From Neorhizobium huautlense (GTDB taxonomy: Bacteria > Pseudomonadota > Alphaproteobacteria > Rhizobiales > Rhizobiaceae), in contig NZ_PVBM01000026.1 of the NCBI RefSeq assembly GCF_002968575.1, positions 1 through 64,000 on the forward strand: a stretch of 64,000 nucleotides of DNA. Direction: 5' to 3'. The notes beneath the pieces were generated by a model that saw only the letters and a list, made by a program, of their open reading frames with translations, searched no databases and was not told where the DNA came from. How positions within the stretch are numbered: the stretch's first letter is position 1; every line of letters begins with the position of its first letter. A program made the translations under genes and the position numbers. Shown here one piece after another: positions 1 to 8,492 of this stretch.

Positions 1-70
1 GTTCGTTGTGGAGCGTCAGCCATAACAGGGCCAGGACCGCGTCATCGATTTTGTCCTCATCGATCTCCAT
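1..70 (-). CDS. DUF6429-like protein, N-terminal fragment cut by window edge
   Basis: An ATG on the minus strand at 70-68 opens a frame that stays open to position 1 and begins MEIDEDKIDDAVLALLWLTL. From memory this matches the start of small DUF6429 family proteins common in Rhizobiales. Only about 23 residues are visible, so no function can be given. The gene runs leftward out of the window and is divergent from nothing recognisable; the Argonaute gene to its right is read in the same direction and ends at 293. Confidence 0.5.
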   Translation of the reverse strand, partial: MEIDEDKIDDAVLALLWLTLHNE

Positions 71-292
71 TCTGTCATGATATCACGCGCGAGACTTCAA
101 GTCCTGCGGCCCACCTCGGATGGATACCTTTTAGGAGTTCGTTGCTGTTATTAATACCCATTGGTCCGCCTGTGCTTGTAAGATCGTATGGTTCTTGCGA
201 CCGATGGCGGCTTATCGATCAGGGTACGGAAGTCAGCCGTAGTAGCACACCTCACGTGCCGACCGTCCGTCCAGGGTTCGCCTCTTACAAAT
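71..292. other. Intergenic stretch, no gene seen
   Basis: Lies between the DUF6429-like start and the stop codon of the TIR-Argonaute gene. No convincing coding frame, terminator hairpin or repeat array was found. It could contain the promoter of the leftward DUF6429-like gene. It is also a candidate place for an island boundary, but no terminal repeat could be demonstrated. Confidence 0.4.
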
Positions 293-3200
293 TCAGATGT
301 AGTGCCTAAAAGGCAGAGGAGGTATTTCCCTATCCCCGGTGGCCATCAGGACATCGCCAATCGCATCCGCAAACCTCATCGTTACGGGAAAGCCGTCTGC
401 AAAAATGGCGGAATTAAAGTTCATCTTGGTGAGAGTCATGATGTCCGCGAGCACAGTTTTAATATCTGCGGAAGATTGACCACACAATTCAATACGAAGA
501 GGATTAGGGGTTTCCCGTCCTTGGTAGGTGCCCAAATACGGAATAAACCCAGATGTCCAAAGGAACGCAAGGCGCGGACTCACGATCAAAGAAGTACCAC
601 GCAGGACAGGGGTATCTCGATAGGTGAACAATTTGAGGTCGCTGTTCCTCGTTATTCGAACTCCAGTGATGCTGATGGTCGTACCGGTTGGCACGGCAGC
701 CTGGAATCCACGAAGCTCTTCTTGGCTAAAATAAGTACGACCATGGATAAATACCTCCCGTGGAAACGAATCATGTTCGGCGTGGTAAGAACCTAAAGCC
801 TTCTGTACAAGTTTCGTTGCCTCCGTTTCGGAAAGGTGAAACTGCTTGGTATCAGACGAGTACCAGGGACCCATCGCCCCCTTAAATACGATGCCATCAC
901 CGGATTCCAGGAACAATTGTGCACCACAACAAGCATTGCTGTCTCTTCGGCTTGGGTCTTGTTTGAAGACCATACCGACATAGCAAACCCCCTCTCGCGC
1001 CGTTGAGACTCGCCACGGGCGACCTCCCGCCTTGAAGAAGCTGGCAGCTGCGATATTCCAGCTCACATCCAACGGGGCTTGCATTCGTCTGTTGCCGAAT
1101 TGGTCGTCGTCGTCAAAGTCGTCGTCGTCTTCCGTGAGCGGGACCGACGGCGCTGGTTCACTGAGGGTCTGTATGATCGATGACTCTCTGAACAGCTGTG
1201 TTACGGCCTTCAAGCCCAACAAACGATTTTTAAGCTGATGGTGAAAATCTGTGTGATAGGAAAAAATCTCTGCAGCAGCATTGTCTTCGTCGAAGAGCGA
1301 AGGACTAGCCTTGGTAAACCTAGTCGCCGCTCGCTTTGAAAGAAGTAGTGCGGGAGGGTTTGCTTTCGCAAGTGGCACCCGCGAATTTGGTCGGCCAAGC
1401 AGGAATACCTCTTCGGGAATGACAACGAACCATATGTCCACCAGCGTGTCGTCTTCGACAATTGCATTGTGAATTTCGGCAACAACGAGGTCCACTGCCT
1501 TCGATACAGCCTCGTGACGCTCAGAGATGCGAATTGCGTTCAGGAGGTCGGTCCGCGATACTGGACGGGCCGCCACAGGCTCCTTCAACCACACAGCACC
1601 AAAGACCGCGTCGAAGCCTGGAAAAGGAACTTGGCGCGGGCCGCCACCGTCGGACGGCAACACCGGGGAAGCAAAGCGAGCGCACCACTTCTTGAACAGC
1701 TCGATGCCTTCGGGCGCACCCACGACACCGACCCGGACCTCCCTCGGATTACGATTGAATTCGACAGGCCCGAAAAGCATCAACCCTTCGCGGGGATCAA
1801 GTGACCTTTGACCATGACCAACGACCACGGCTGGCTCGTCAATTGAATGGATCATTGACGGCTTCGAGCGCACATCATGAACCGTCATTGCAGCAGCAAT
1901 CTCGATGGATTGCAGGGGAGAAACCGGGAGAACCAGCCTGCCTGCGTCATTGGCCATGTTCGTCAGCATTGCATTGAGCAGGTCCCGCCAACGGTCGTTC
2001 CACCAGCTCTTACAAAAACCTCGGCGTAAAGAGTGCTGCTTCGCCGCTGATGTGATCGGGTCTAGACCATTCTCTGTAAAAACGACATGAGGTTTAACTC
2101 GAACAGAATGATCACTAATGTTCGGTACAATCTCGATGCCAAAGTGCCAGTAAACTCGGCGCTTCTGACTTCGACCCACCAATGTCTTGCGCCGTGACTT
2201 CAACGTATGGTCCAGGAACCTAACTTCGTTCTTCTCAACGAAGCCGTTTTTCTCGAACCAGCAGACCCGAGTTGATGAGAGTTCATACTTCTGCATTCCC
2301 CGTGAGCCACAAAACTCGTTCCAAGCTTGTTTCACAATGTGCGTTAACGCCCTGCGACTTTCTTGGGCGGTGACCCCCAGCATACCAAGCGCCGAGCCGT
2401 CAATTACGGCGTCCGTGGTGGCGGCAGAATGCTGCACAGCGCTGCTCCCTGGCAGCATAGTGGTCAGTTCCGACGGACTCGCGAAACAAAGTTCCCCTTT
2501 GCTGACCGCTGAAGTCGCAAGGAAGGGGCGGACGACGAGACTCGTCCTTTCAGACTTTGTTACTTTATAGATTGCGGACGGCCATCTCAAAATCGACAGT
2601 TTGTTTTCGACCAATAGATCGTCCTTAGAGAAAGCCTGATCCAAGGGCCCGCTAGGAAAGGAATTTCTCCACCTGGATAGGGAGGTCTGGACGTCTCCTG
2701 GCTCCTTGGGCACCCCAAGCTTTTCGAGCGATACAAGCAGCTTTCCAAAGGCCTCACCCAGGTCCTTCGAACCGTCGATGATATTCTTTCGGGCCAGGTT
2801 TGCCCGGATATCGGAAAACGGAAGGGCGTCAATCCTTATCGGGATTACGAAATTCTTCAGTTTGCGCTGTCGTTCCACAGACACCGCAAGATTGACCTCG
2901 TCCAGCACACCCTGCTTCTCATGGCCAGCCTTTGAAAGCAGCACGACAACGCAAGCTGATCGTTCACGTATAACGTGTTCGATGCTGTCCCAGAAATACT
3001 CCCCTCCGATTAGGCGTGTCACATCCGACCAAATTTCGTAGCCTTCAGCAGCCAACCGCGCACCAAGCCATAACGCAATGTTGTTATCCTCGGGATTGGC
3101 ATGACTGATAAATATCGTTCTCCTTTCCGAAGACGAACCGGCTTGCTCGACCGATTTCTTTCCATCCCAAATGAATACGTCCCAACCTGTCTTGGTCAGG

Positions 3201-3703
3201 TTCGGAAGCAGAGCTGCGGTTTCATCTATATACCGCTCTTCGAGCTGTGCTTCGTCGACGAAGAATACGACCGGCCCTTCGAGAAATTCTTTTCCTGAAT
3301 TTAGAAGCTCCAATATCTTCGGTACAAGTAGAGTTGGGTTCAGCGCGGGGTCACGAGCGGATTTTGCGTTAATCGCCCCAGAGACGTCGAAATACCTAAT
3401 TTTGTAGGCATCAAACAATGCGAATATTGTTTTCCTTGTTAGACCACCCTTCGCGAAGCTCGGAGATTTCCGCAAATCGAAAATGTACCTCGGCTTCACG
3501 TTCTCCAAAAACTGCTGAAACGTAGCCGCTGGCATTTCCGAGGCCAGCACAAAACCGAGTGTGATTGCAGAGGCATCTGAAAACAGAGACGCCTGCACGG
3601 CAATCTGGGCACTCGATCTGCTGACCGGATCGGGATTACCTTCCGAGGACTTTGCGAAATCAATCAGTCGGAGGTGTCCGGCACGCCGCTTTGAGTCAGT
3701 CAA
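293..3703 (-). CDS. Single-chain DUF488-like/TIR/APAZ/MID-PIWI prokaryotic Argonaute (SPARTA-like defence effector)
   Basis: The 1136-residue protein has four parts. Residues about 45-155 resemble DUF488 (FDLRKSPSF motif). Residues about 195-325 are a TIR domain: TIFISHANPEDN, then YFWDSIEHVI with Glu242 a candidate NADase residue, then VVVLLS. Residues about 350-620 look like APAZ (KRRVYWHFGIE, VRVKPHVVF, FCKSWWNDRWRDLL). Residues about 650-1136 look like MID-PIWI, ending in LTKMNFNSA and PVTMRFAD. PIWI positions expected to hold catalytic Asp read YVGMVFK and FIHGR, so slicing is probably lost, as in short pAgos. In known SPARTA systems guide-directed target recognition activates the TIR NADase; here the two usual subunits are one chain. 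The start is TTG at 3703, overlapping the upstream stop as TTGA, with AAAGG just upstream; the next in-frame Met is 56 residues later, inside the DUF488-like domain. The DUF488 label is tentative; TIR, APAZ and PIWI are firm. Confidence 0.88.
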   Translation of the reverse strand: MTDSKRRAGHLRLIDFAKSSEGNPDPVSRSSAQIAVQASLFSDASAITLGFVLASEMPAATFQQFLENVKPRYIFDLRKSPSFAKGGLTRKTIFALFDAYKIRYFDVSGAINAKSARDPALNPTLLVPKILELLNSGKEFLEGPVVFFVDEAQLEERYIDETAALLPNLTKTGWDVFIWDGKKSVEQAGSSSERRTIFISHANPEDNNIALWLGARLAAEGYEIWSDVTRLIGGEYFWDSIEHVIRERSACVVVLLSKAGHEKQGVLDEVNLAVSVERQRKLKNFVIPIRIDALPFSDIRANLARKNIIDGSKDLGEAFGKLLVSLEKLGVPKEPGDVQTSLSRWRNSFPSGPLDQAFSKDDLLVENKLSILRWPSAIYKVTKSERTSLVVRPFLATSAVSKGELCFASPSELTTMLPGSSAVQHSAATTDAVIDGSALGMLGVTAQESRRALTHIVKQAWNEFCGSRGMQKYELSSTRVCWFEKNGFVEKNEVRFLDHTLKSRRKTLVGRSQKRRVYWHFGIEIVPNISDHSVRVKPHVVFTENGLDPITSAAKQHSLRRGFCKSWWNDRWRDLLNAMLTNMANDAGRLVLPVSPLQSIEIAAAMTVHDVRSKPSMIHSIDEPAVVVGHGQRSLDPREGLMLFGPVEFNRNPREVRVGVVGAPEGIELFKKWCARFASPVLPSDGGGPRQVPFPGFDAVFGAVWLKEPVAARPVSRTDLLNAIRISERHEAVSKAVDLVVAEIHNAIVEDDTLVDIWFVVIPEEVFLLGRPNSRVPLAKANPPALLLSKRAATRFTKASPSLFDEDNAAAEIFSYHTDFHHQLKNRLLGLKAVTQLFRESSIIQTLSEPAPSVPLTEDDDDFDDDDQFGNRRMQAPLDVSWNIAAASFFKAGGRPWRVSTAREGVCYVGMVFKQDPSRRDSNACCGAQLFLESGDGIVFKGAMGPWYSSDTKQFHLSETEATKLVQKALGSYHAEHDSFPREVFIHGRTYFSQEELRGFQAAVPTGTTISITGVRITRNSDLKLFTYRDTPVLRGTSLIVSPRLAFLWTSGFIPYLGTYQGRETPNPLRIELCGQSSADIKTVLADIMTLTKMNFNSAIFADGFPVTMRFADAIGDVLMATGDREIPPLPFRHYI

Positions 3704-5316
3704 TATCCAAAGCCTTTCGTTAAGCTCACTTCGAATTCGGCATAACTGCTCTTGGCAATGTCATATGGCGATCCCCATTCCGGCTCATGAATCTGCAACT
3801 GACCAGTCAATGAATTCTTCAGTTCTCGACTCTTCTGGAAAGCGCGACGATACATCCGTGGGGCAACTCCGGTAAAAGGCCGAAATAGCACTTTTCCACC
3901 ACCATTGACTGACGGACGTTCCCAGGTTCCATCCGAGTCATCAAGTTGAATAGAATCTCCGTGGAGTTTGATAGCCTTGCTCTTTGGATAGGGCTCGATG
4001 AACTGCACCTCGTCTACGCCCGCCGATACCAAATGCCGTGCGCAATAGTGGCAAGGGAAAGTGGTTACAAAGACACGACAGCCGACCGTCGAGACGCCCT
4101 TTCTGCCAGCTTCAAGCACTGCGTCCATCTCCGCATGAACGGCTCGACTGAATTCTAACAACTCGCCGACCCGGCTTGAACGAAGCGCTTCGACAAGTTG
4201 CTCTCTATTCGCGTTACCATCGAATAAATTAGTTAGGTGATCCGCCAGCTCTTCGGAGATTTCGTTCTGCTCCGTCGTATTGCTGCAGAACTTTCTATCC
4301 GCGAAGCACCGATAGTCGCCCGATGAGTCGTCAGACTCCTCACCGTATACTCCGCCACCAGCCCTAGGTACCTCATTCTCTCCGGTGGCTACTATGTTTC
4401 CGTTACGATCCAGGAGCGCAGCTCCCACCTGACGAGAAAGGCATGAACTGCGCATTGCGGCTCCGCCCGCCGCATGCATTGCTGTTTCTTCAATCTTTGG
4501 GCGCTCGATCTGCAAATGTGTCACCAGGCGAACTAACCGTTCGAGATGATCAGGAATATCCCATTTGGGATTTGGCTTCCTTGTATCGCCACCGATGAAG
4601 CGGGAGGCCGTGTTGTCGACGAAGTAGTCTGACAAATGAAATGCATCGGAAACGCGCTGCCCATGTTTCTCGCCCGCCTTCGCATCTCTGCGCATGAACT
4701 TTTCAGCATCATCGAGTCCGGCGTCGCGATACTTTTTCGAAATTCGCTCAGCTCTCACCGCTTGCTCACATACAACACCGACCAATACAAAAGCCTCACC
4801 ATAGGCGCGACGTAACAAATACACCTCTGCGGGATGCCTTATTGAATCGAGGATGTACGCACGAGGAGAGCCATCTGGGACCACTGGCTTGGTTTCGTCC
4901 AATGGAATACTTTGCAATTCCGCACGCCGCGTACGTATGTTTCGAATCAATCCTCTGGCTACCGCAGCATGGTCACCGTTTTTCCTCATCGCGTCGCCGA
5001 GGTCTTGGTAGCGTTCCACCTGCTTCATTTTAGGGTCAGTTTCGGCCGGAAGTTGCTCCCCGTGGTGTTTGGCCCAAGCAGCGATGACGTCGCGCGCCTT
5101 TAAAATACTGACGTTCCGTCTTGCATCTCCCGAACCTGCCGTTTCCAAAATATCTCGGAGACTCTCAGCTGCGGTGCTAGTGCCAGAGCCGACATGGCCC
5201 ACAATACCGAAAACTAGCTCGTTGGAAGCAAGACTCTTTGTTAATTCCTGAGAGGATGAAATGGTCTCAACTCTTGAGCCCAAATTTTCATTTACAGGTT
5301 TTAGCCGAGATGCCAT
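3700..5316 (-). CDS. avcD: AvcD-type anti-phage dCTP/dCMP deaminase
   Basis: The protein has 538 residues and two domains. An N-terminal P-loop kinase-like domain carries GIVGHVGSGTST (about residues 37-48). A C-terminal deoxycytidylate deaminase domain carries the zinc site HAE (about 395-397) and PCHYC (about 422-426). This is the architecture of AvcD and related phage-defence dCTP deaminases, which deplete deoxycytidine nucleotides during infection. The length fits the family. The ATG at 5316 is preceded by a strong GGGGGGAAGG ribosome-binding site. Its TGA stop overlaps the TTG start of the Argonaute gene by four bases, so the two are almost certainly co-translated. In Vibrio, AvcD is held inactive by a small RNA, AvcI, encoded just upstream; here the 5317-5643 leader is the place to look for an equivalent. 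Confidence 0.85.
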   Translation of the reverse strand: MASRLKPVNENLGSRVETISSSQELTKSLASNELVFGIVGHVGSGTSTAAESLRDILETAGSGDARRNVSILKARDVIAAWAKHHGEQLPAETDPKMKQVERYQDLGDAMRKNGDHAAVARGLIRNIRTRRAELQSIPLDETKPVVPDGSPRAYILDSIRHPAEVYLLRRAYGEAFVLVGVVCEQAVRAERISKKYRDAGLDDAEKFMRRDAKAGEKHGQRVSDAFHLSDYFVDNTASRFIGGDTRKPNPKWDIPDHLERLVRLVTHLQIERPKIEETAMHAAGGAAMRSSCLSRQVGAALLDRNGNIVATGENEVPRAGGGVYGEESDDSSGDYRCFADRKFCSNTTEQNEISEELADHLTNLFDGNANREQLVEALRSSRVGELLEFSRAVHAEMDAVLEAGRKGVSTVGCRVFVTTFPCHYCARHLVSAGVDEVQFIEPYPKSKAIKLHGDSIQLDDSDGTWERPSVNGGGKVLFRPFTGVAPRMYRRAFQKSRELKNSLTGQLQIHEPEWGSPYDIAKSSYAEFEVSLTKGFGY

Positions 5317-5336
5317 GCCTTCCCCCCTTCAAGCCC

Positions 5337-5353
5337 CTTGCTGAATGAGCAAG
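5337..5353 (-). promoter_or_regulatory. Stem-loop in avcD leader
   Basis: CTTGCT and AGCAAG form a perfect 6-bp stem around a GAATG loop, about 20 bases upstream of the avcD start codon and just upstream of its ribosome-binding site. It may be part of a regulatory leader or of an AvcI-like antitoxin RNA. The rest of 5354-5643 has no convincing gene; a 67-codon minus-strand frame at 5435-5638 has no family resemblance. Confidence 0.35.
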
Positions 5354-5643
5354 TACATCACGTTACCTCAACAACTTCCGGGAGAAACAGTTCATTGCGA
5401 TCCTTGATGGGGTTTTGCACAAGGATTCGCGAATTTATTGGCATTTCTCCGCTGTGACTTGAGAATCAGCCAAGTTGCCCAGATTGCTTGCTGCCCAAAA
5501 GAAATTCCGATGAATAGGAACAATAATTCTAATCGTTTTCATCGCCGCTGAACCCATATGTCGGGTTTCAACGGGAGCCCAGATATTGAAGGGGTTTACT
5601 CTGAATTGGCTTGGCAGATTCAAGATTAGAGCCGTCATGCGGC

Positions 5644-5841
5644 TCAGATTTCTGGACCACCCCCGGTCAGACGCCTACGTGCTTCGAGCGTTACAGTCGC
5701 GCGCCTAAACTCGACGACAAACTCGTCGTCGCCGTCTTTCACGACCAGTCTGCCCGCCTTGCGCACACGCTGGAAAAAGCGCTTCAGCTCCTGATCCTCT
5801 GTCGAAAGATCAAGGAAATCGTCTGCCTTTTTGTTGCCCAT
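5644..5841 (-). CDS. Small acidic hypothetical protein
   Basis: A 65-residue frame beginning MGNKKADDFLDL and ending RLTGGGPEI. It is highly charged, has no membrane segment or signal peptide, and looks like a soluble regulator or antitoxin-sized protein, but I do not recognise the family. An AAAGGA sequence lies about 20 bases upstream of the ATG, which is far for a ribosome-binding site. The gene is divergent from the PIN-domain gene at 6074, separated by about 230 bases, so it is not arranged as a classic antitoxin-toxin pair. It precedes avcD on the same strand with a gap of about 330 bases. Confidence 0.45.
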   Translation of the reverse strand: MGNKKADDFLDLSTEDQELKRFFQRVRKAGRLVVKDGDDEFVVEFRRATVTLEARRRLTGGGPEI

Positions 5842-6073
5842 GACATCACCAGATAGCGAGAAATCCTTTCAAGGACGCCCGCTCGCGACAAACCGTATTG
5901 TCCTGATCAAGTTCGTACCATTTTCAAAGTTCAATCGGCAAGGGAAAACCCGACTTTTAGTTTAGATGATTATTTATTTCGAATATAAAGTGGTAGGGCG
6001 GATAATCACAAGCTTTAATCGAAAATTAACCACGTCAACATCAGCATGACGTGAGATTTGATGGACATTTATC
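5842..6073. other. Intergenic stretch upstream of PIN-domain gene
   Basis: AT-rich sequence between two divergent genes. The only plus-strand start of note opens a 27-codon frame beginning at about 5968 that does not resemble a VapB-type antitoxin. Promoters for both flanking genes probably lie here. Confidence 0.35.
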
Positions 6074-6607
6074 ATGCTTGAAACATTTATACTTGATACA
6101 TGTGTGTTGAGCGAAGCCAGCAAGCGCAAGCCAAATCCGGCGGTATTGCAGTTTCTTGAAACGGTCCCCGATTTGAGGCTCCCCACTGCTGTTTTAATGG
6201 AAGTTCAACTCGGGATAACCCAGGTATCCGCTACAGACCCTGTGCGCGCAGTCAGGCTCGGAAACTGGTACCAATGGGTCATGTCTGCCGGTTTTCCAAT
6301 TCTCGATACAACCCGAGAAGTTGCAGAAATCTGGGGCGTCCTTGCAGCCGACCCACGCTTGAGAAATCTAGTGGTTGGCCATGCACATGCCAAGCGCCCG
6401 AGGAACGGCCAGGATGTGCACATCGCCGCTTTCGCCCTGGCTCATCGGTTGCCTATCGCAACAATGAACCTCCGTGACTTCGAACTGATTGATCGCTGCT
6501 ATCCACTTCCAGGCCTCTACAATCCTTTGGAAGGTCGTTGGCACGTCCAACTAGAACCACTGTTCCAAGAGGTAGAAAGCAAACGAAAAAGCGTGCTCGC
6601 TCAGTAG
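6074..6607 (+). CDS. PIN-domain (VapC/FitB-like) ribonuclease toxin
   Basis: The 177-residue protein begins LETFILDTCVLSEASK, giving the first PIN acidic residues (Asp8 and a Glu in SEASK). These are followed by VLMEVQLGI and NGQDVHIAAFA and the terminal IATMNLRDFELI, the usual PIN acidic set for a metal-dependent RNase. Members cut tRNA or rRNA and are normally silenced by a DNA-binding antitoxin encoded immediately upstream. No such antitoxin is visible; the nearest small gene (5644-5841) is divergent. The C-terminal 40 residues extend past the usual PIN fold. The ATG at 6074 has only a weak ribosome-binding site. It may be an orphan toxin or a domesticated nuclease. Confidence 0.8.
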   Translation: MLETFILDTCVLSEASKRKPNPAVLQFLETVPDLRLPTAVLMEVQLGITQVSATDPVRAVRLGNWYQWVMSAGFPILDTTREVAEIWGVLAADPRLRNLVVGHAHAKRPRNGQDVHIAAFALAHRLPIATMNLRDFELIDRCYPLPGLYNPLEGRWHVQLEPLFQEVESKRKSVLAQ

Positions 6608-6786
6608 CGGTCAAACGCAACTGCGCACGTATCGACCGAAGTGTGCGTTCCAACAGCCTCTACATCTGCGAGATTCTGAAAACACCCTTTCTGGTCAAAA
6701 AGAGCCACCAGCGCACTCGCCTTCCGCTCGATCTTCCTGTGTCCGTGTCCGGACAGCGTCAGCACCGTTGCTCTGAAGGCGGTCAT
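6601..6786 (-). CDS. Possible small hypothetical protein coupled to upstream gene
   Basis: A 61-codon frame whose ATG overlaps the TGA stop of the 262-residue gene as ATGA, a typical translational-coupling arrangement. It begins MTAFRATVLTLSGHGHRKIE. There is no independent ribosome-binding site and no recognisable family. Its end overlaps the PIN-toxin stop by a few bases in the convergent direction. It could be the last gene of the 11-kb leftward operon or a chance frame. Confidence 0.4.
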   Translation of the reverse strand: MTAFRATVLTLSGHGHRKIERKASALVALFDQKGCFQNLADVEAVGTHTSVDTCAVAFDRY

Positions 6787-7571
6787 GATGGCCGAGGCTT
6801 GAGTCTGCGGACAGGTAGAGACTCCACATACTGCACTTCCCGGTCGGCGGTGTACGGCAGTTCGATACCCCCCTTCCGCATTCGTGCGACGGCTTCTTTC
6901 GCAGAAATGCCAAGCCTGATCGTAACGATCCGCAGGCTAAGGGCTCCAGCCGACCACCCTTCCAGGATCGTCCGCTCGTATTCCGGATGTTCTGGCTTGA
7001 AGTGACTGTTGTCCCCGTTTCGGAAAAGATCGATGGCCTTCAGAATGCAACGAACGGCCTCTTCGTCAGACATGTAACCGGCTTCGAAACCTGTCACCGA
7101 GGGCCAAGATTCTTCGTGCCACCACCTGGGTGACCGTGTGTGTCGTTCGTTGCCACCCAATTCGAAACGCCAGTAACTCCCACGCGCACGAAAATAGAAA
7201 TGATGTCCGTCTAACCTCCCCTCTGCCTGCACCGGCGTCCAGCCCGACAGGCGGTGCAGTTCAAAATCCCTGAGCCATTCCAGCTCCCCTCGGGTATCAG
7301 CTGAGAGATGCAACCGTTGAAGGTCGAAGGGAGCGTCTTCCGGATCGTCAAACTGCAGGCCGAAACCGGCGTTGGCCATGGTGCGGAAAAACTCCGACAC
7401 TCTGCCTGCCACCCTGGGCGGGGCCCAAATGTCGTCATCGCGAACGTAGCCCGCCGCGTCGGCGAGTTGCTCGACCTCTCGCCTGTCTTCCGCCGACATC
7501 TTTTTGAAGGTGATTGCGTAGGTGCAGGAGCCGTTGCTCCAAAGTGGCTTTAGAACCAGCTTGCTGGACAT
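6783..7571 (-). CDS. Hypothetical protein in SOS-type operon
   Basis: The 262-residue soluble protein has no signal peptide or membrane segment and no family I can name. It is rich in Trp and charged residues (for example YWRFELGGNE and RWWHEESWPS). Near the C-terminus it has a stretch LRIVTIRLGISAKEAVARMRKGG that resembles a helix-turn-helix or UBA-like helical segment, which is only a guess. The ATG at 7571 has a good AAAGGAG ribosome-binding site. The gene follows the metallophosphoesterase by 39 bases and is part of the same leftward transcription unit. Confidence 0.7.
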   Translation of the reverse strand: MSSKLVLKPLWSNGSCTYAITFKKMSAEDRREVEQLADAAGYVRDDDIWAPPRVAGRVSEFFRTMANAGFGLQFDDPEDAPFDLQRLHLSADTRGELEWLRDFELHRLSGWTPVQAEGRLDGHHFYFRARGSYWRFELGGNERHTRSPRWWHEESWPSVTGFEAGYMSDEEAVRCILKAIDLFRNGDNSHFKPEHPEYERTILEGWSAGALSLRIVTIRLGISAKEAVARMRKGGIELPYTADREVQYVESLPVRRLKPRPS

Positions 7572-7610
7572 TTCGATTTACTCCTTTGGGTACAGTCCCA
7601 TCGTTCGGGT

Positions 7611-8417
7611 TCAAAGCTCGATCACGAAGCCATGGCGATACCCGTTTTTGCCACGTTCAGGCCGATAGCCGAGTGGGTTGCAGATCACCCGAGTGTGCCC
7701 CTCGACGTAGTCTTGGAACTGATGGATGTGGCCGTGAATCCAGATATCAGGTCGCCCGTTCTGGATGACTTCAGTGAGATCGCTGGCGAAAGCAGCGTTG
7801 GTGGCATCACCCTGGTACTGTTTCAGCAATGATCGTGGAGACGGCGCATGATGCGTTAGGACCACGGTCTTACCAGTCCAAGATTTTGCCATTTCACCTG
7901 AGATAAATGCCCTGCTCTCCATATGCCTGTAGATGATCTCGCGGCTCGTGATGAGCCTGGGAATTCCCTCACGAAACGGAGGCGAGCCGTAGATTTCGCG
8001 GAAATCGAGCATGCTTCTTCGGCAGAAGTACACGGCGGCTTCAGCACGATCAGGAAGCTGCAACTCATCGTCGATGCCCCACGGAACCCGATAGTCAGTC
8101 CAGAGCGTCGCTCCGATGATCCTGACGTGATCGATTTCGAGCGTTTCGTTTTCCAGGAAATGGATGTTGCATTCGCCGGTAACCTTTCGCGCTTGCGACA
8201 GGGCACCGTCGATGGTGTTCCCGTAGTAGTCGTGGTTACCAAGTACGATGATGACTGGCATCGTTGGGACGATCCGCCGTTTCAGGAATTCGAGCCCGAA
8301 TGCGAGGAAACCAGAAATGTCGCCTGCGCAGACACAAATGTCGGCTTGAGGGATGTCGATTTCGGCAGTCATATCGGCGTGCGTGACGTGCATGTCACTG
8401 ATGATCCATGCTTTCAT
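7611..8417 (-). CDS. Calcineurin-like metallophosphoesterase
   Basis: The protein shows the full phosphoesterase motif set: DMH near residues 8-10, CAGDISG, GNHDYYGN, VLTHHAPSP and HGHIH. These bind two metal ions and hydrolyse phosphoesters; the substrate (nucleotide, nucleic acid end or protein phosphate) cannot be told from sequence. I start it at the ATG at 8417, which has GAAGGT upstream, rather than at an in-frame TTG five codons earlier. It lies between the FtsH-like protease (75-base gap) and the 262-residue unknown (39-base gap) in one operon. A second, unrelated phosphoesterase of this superfamily lies at 19555. Confidence 0.85.
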   Translation of the reverse strand: MKAWIISDMHVTHADMTAEIDIPQADICVCAGDISGFLAFGLEFLKRRIVPTMPVIIVLGNHDYYGNTIDGALSQARKVTGECNIHFLENETLEIDHVRIIGATLWTDYRVPWGIDDELQLPDRAEAAVYFCRRSMLDFREIYGSPPFREGIPRLITSREIIYRHMESRAFISGEMAKSWTGKTVVLTHHAPSPRSLLKQYQGDATNAAFASDLTEVIQNGRPDIWIHGHIHQFQDYVEGHTRVICNPLGYRPERGKNGYRHGFVIEL

Positions 8418-8492
8418 GGCTGTTACCTTCAAGGATGTGGGGAAAAAGGCGCAGGATGCGATGCATCGTTGGCCGTCAAAGAGTGCGAAGCT

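Noticed and set aside
188-796. Plus-strand frame of 202 codons at the left edge
   Set aside because: Antisense to the PIWI domain of the Argonaute gene and without family resemblance.
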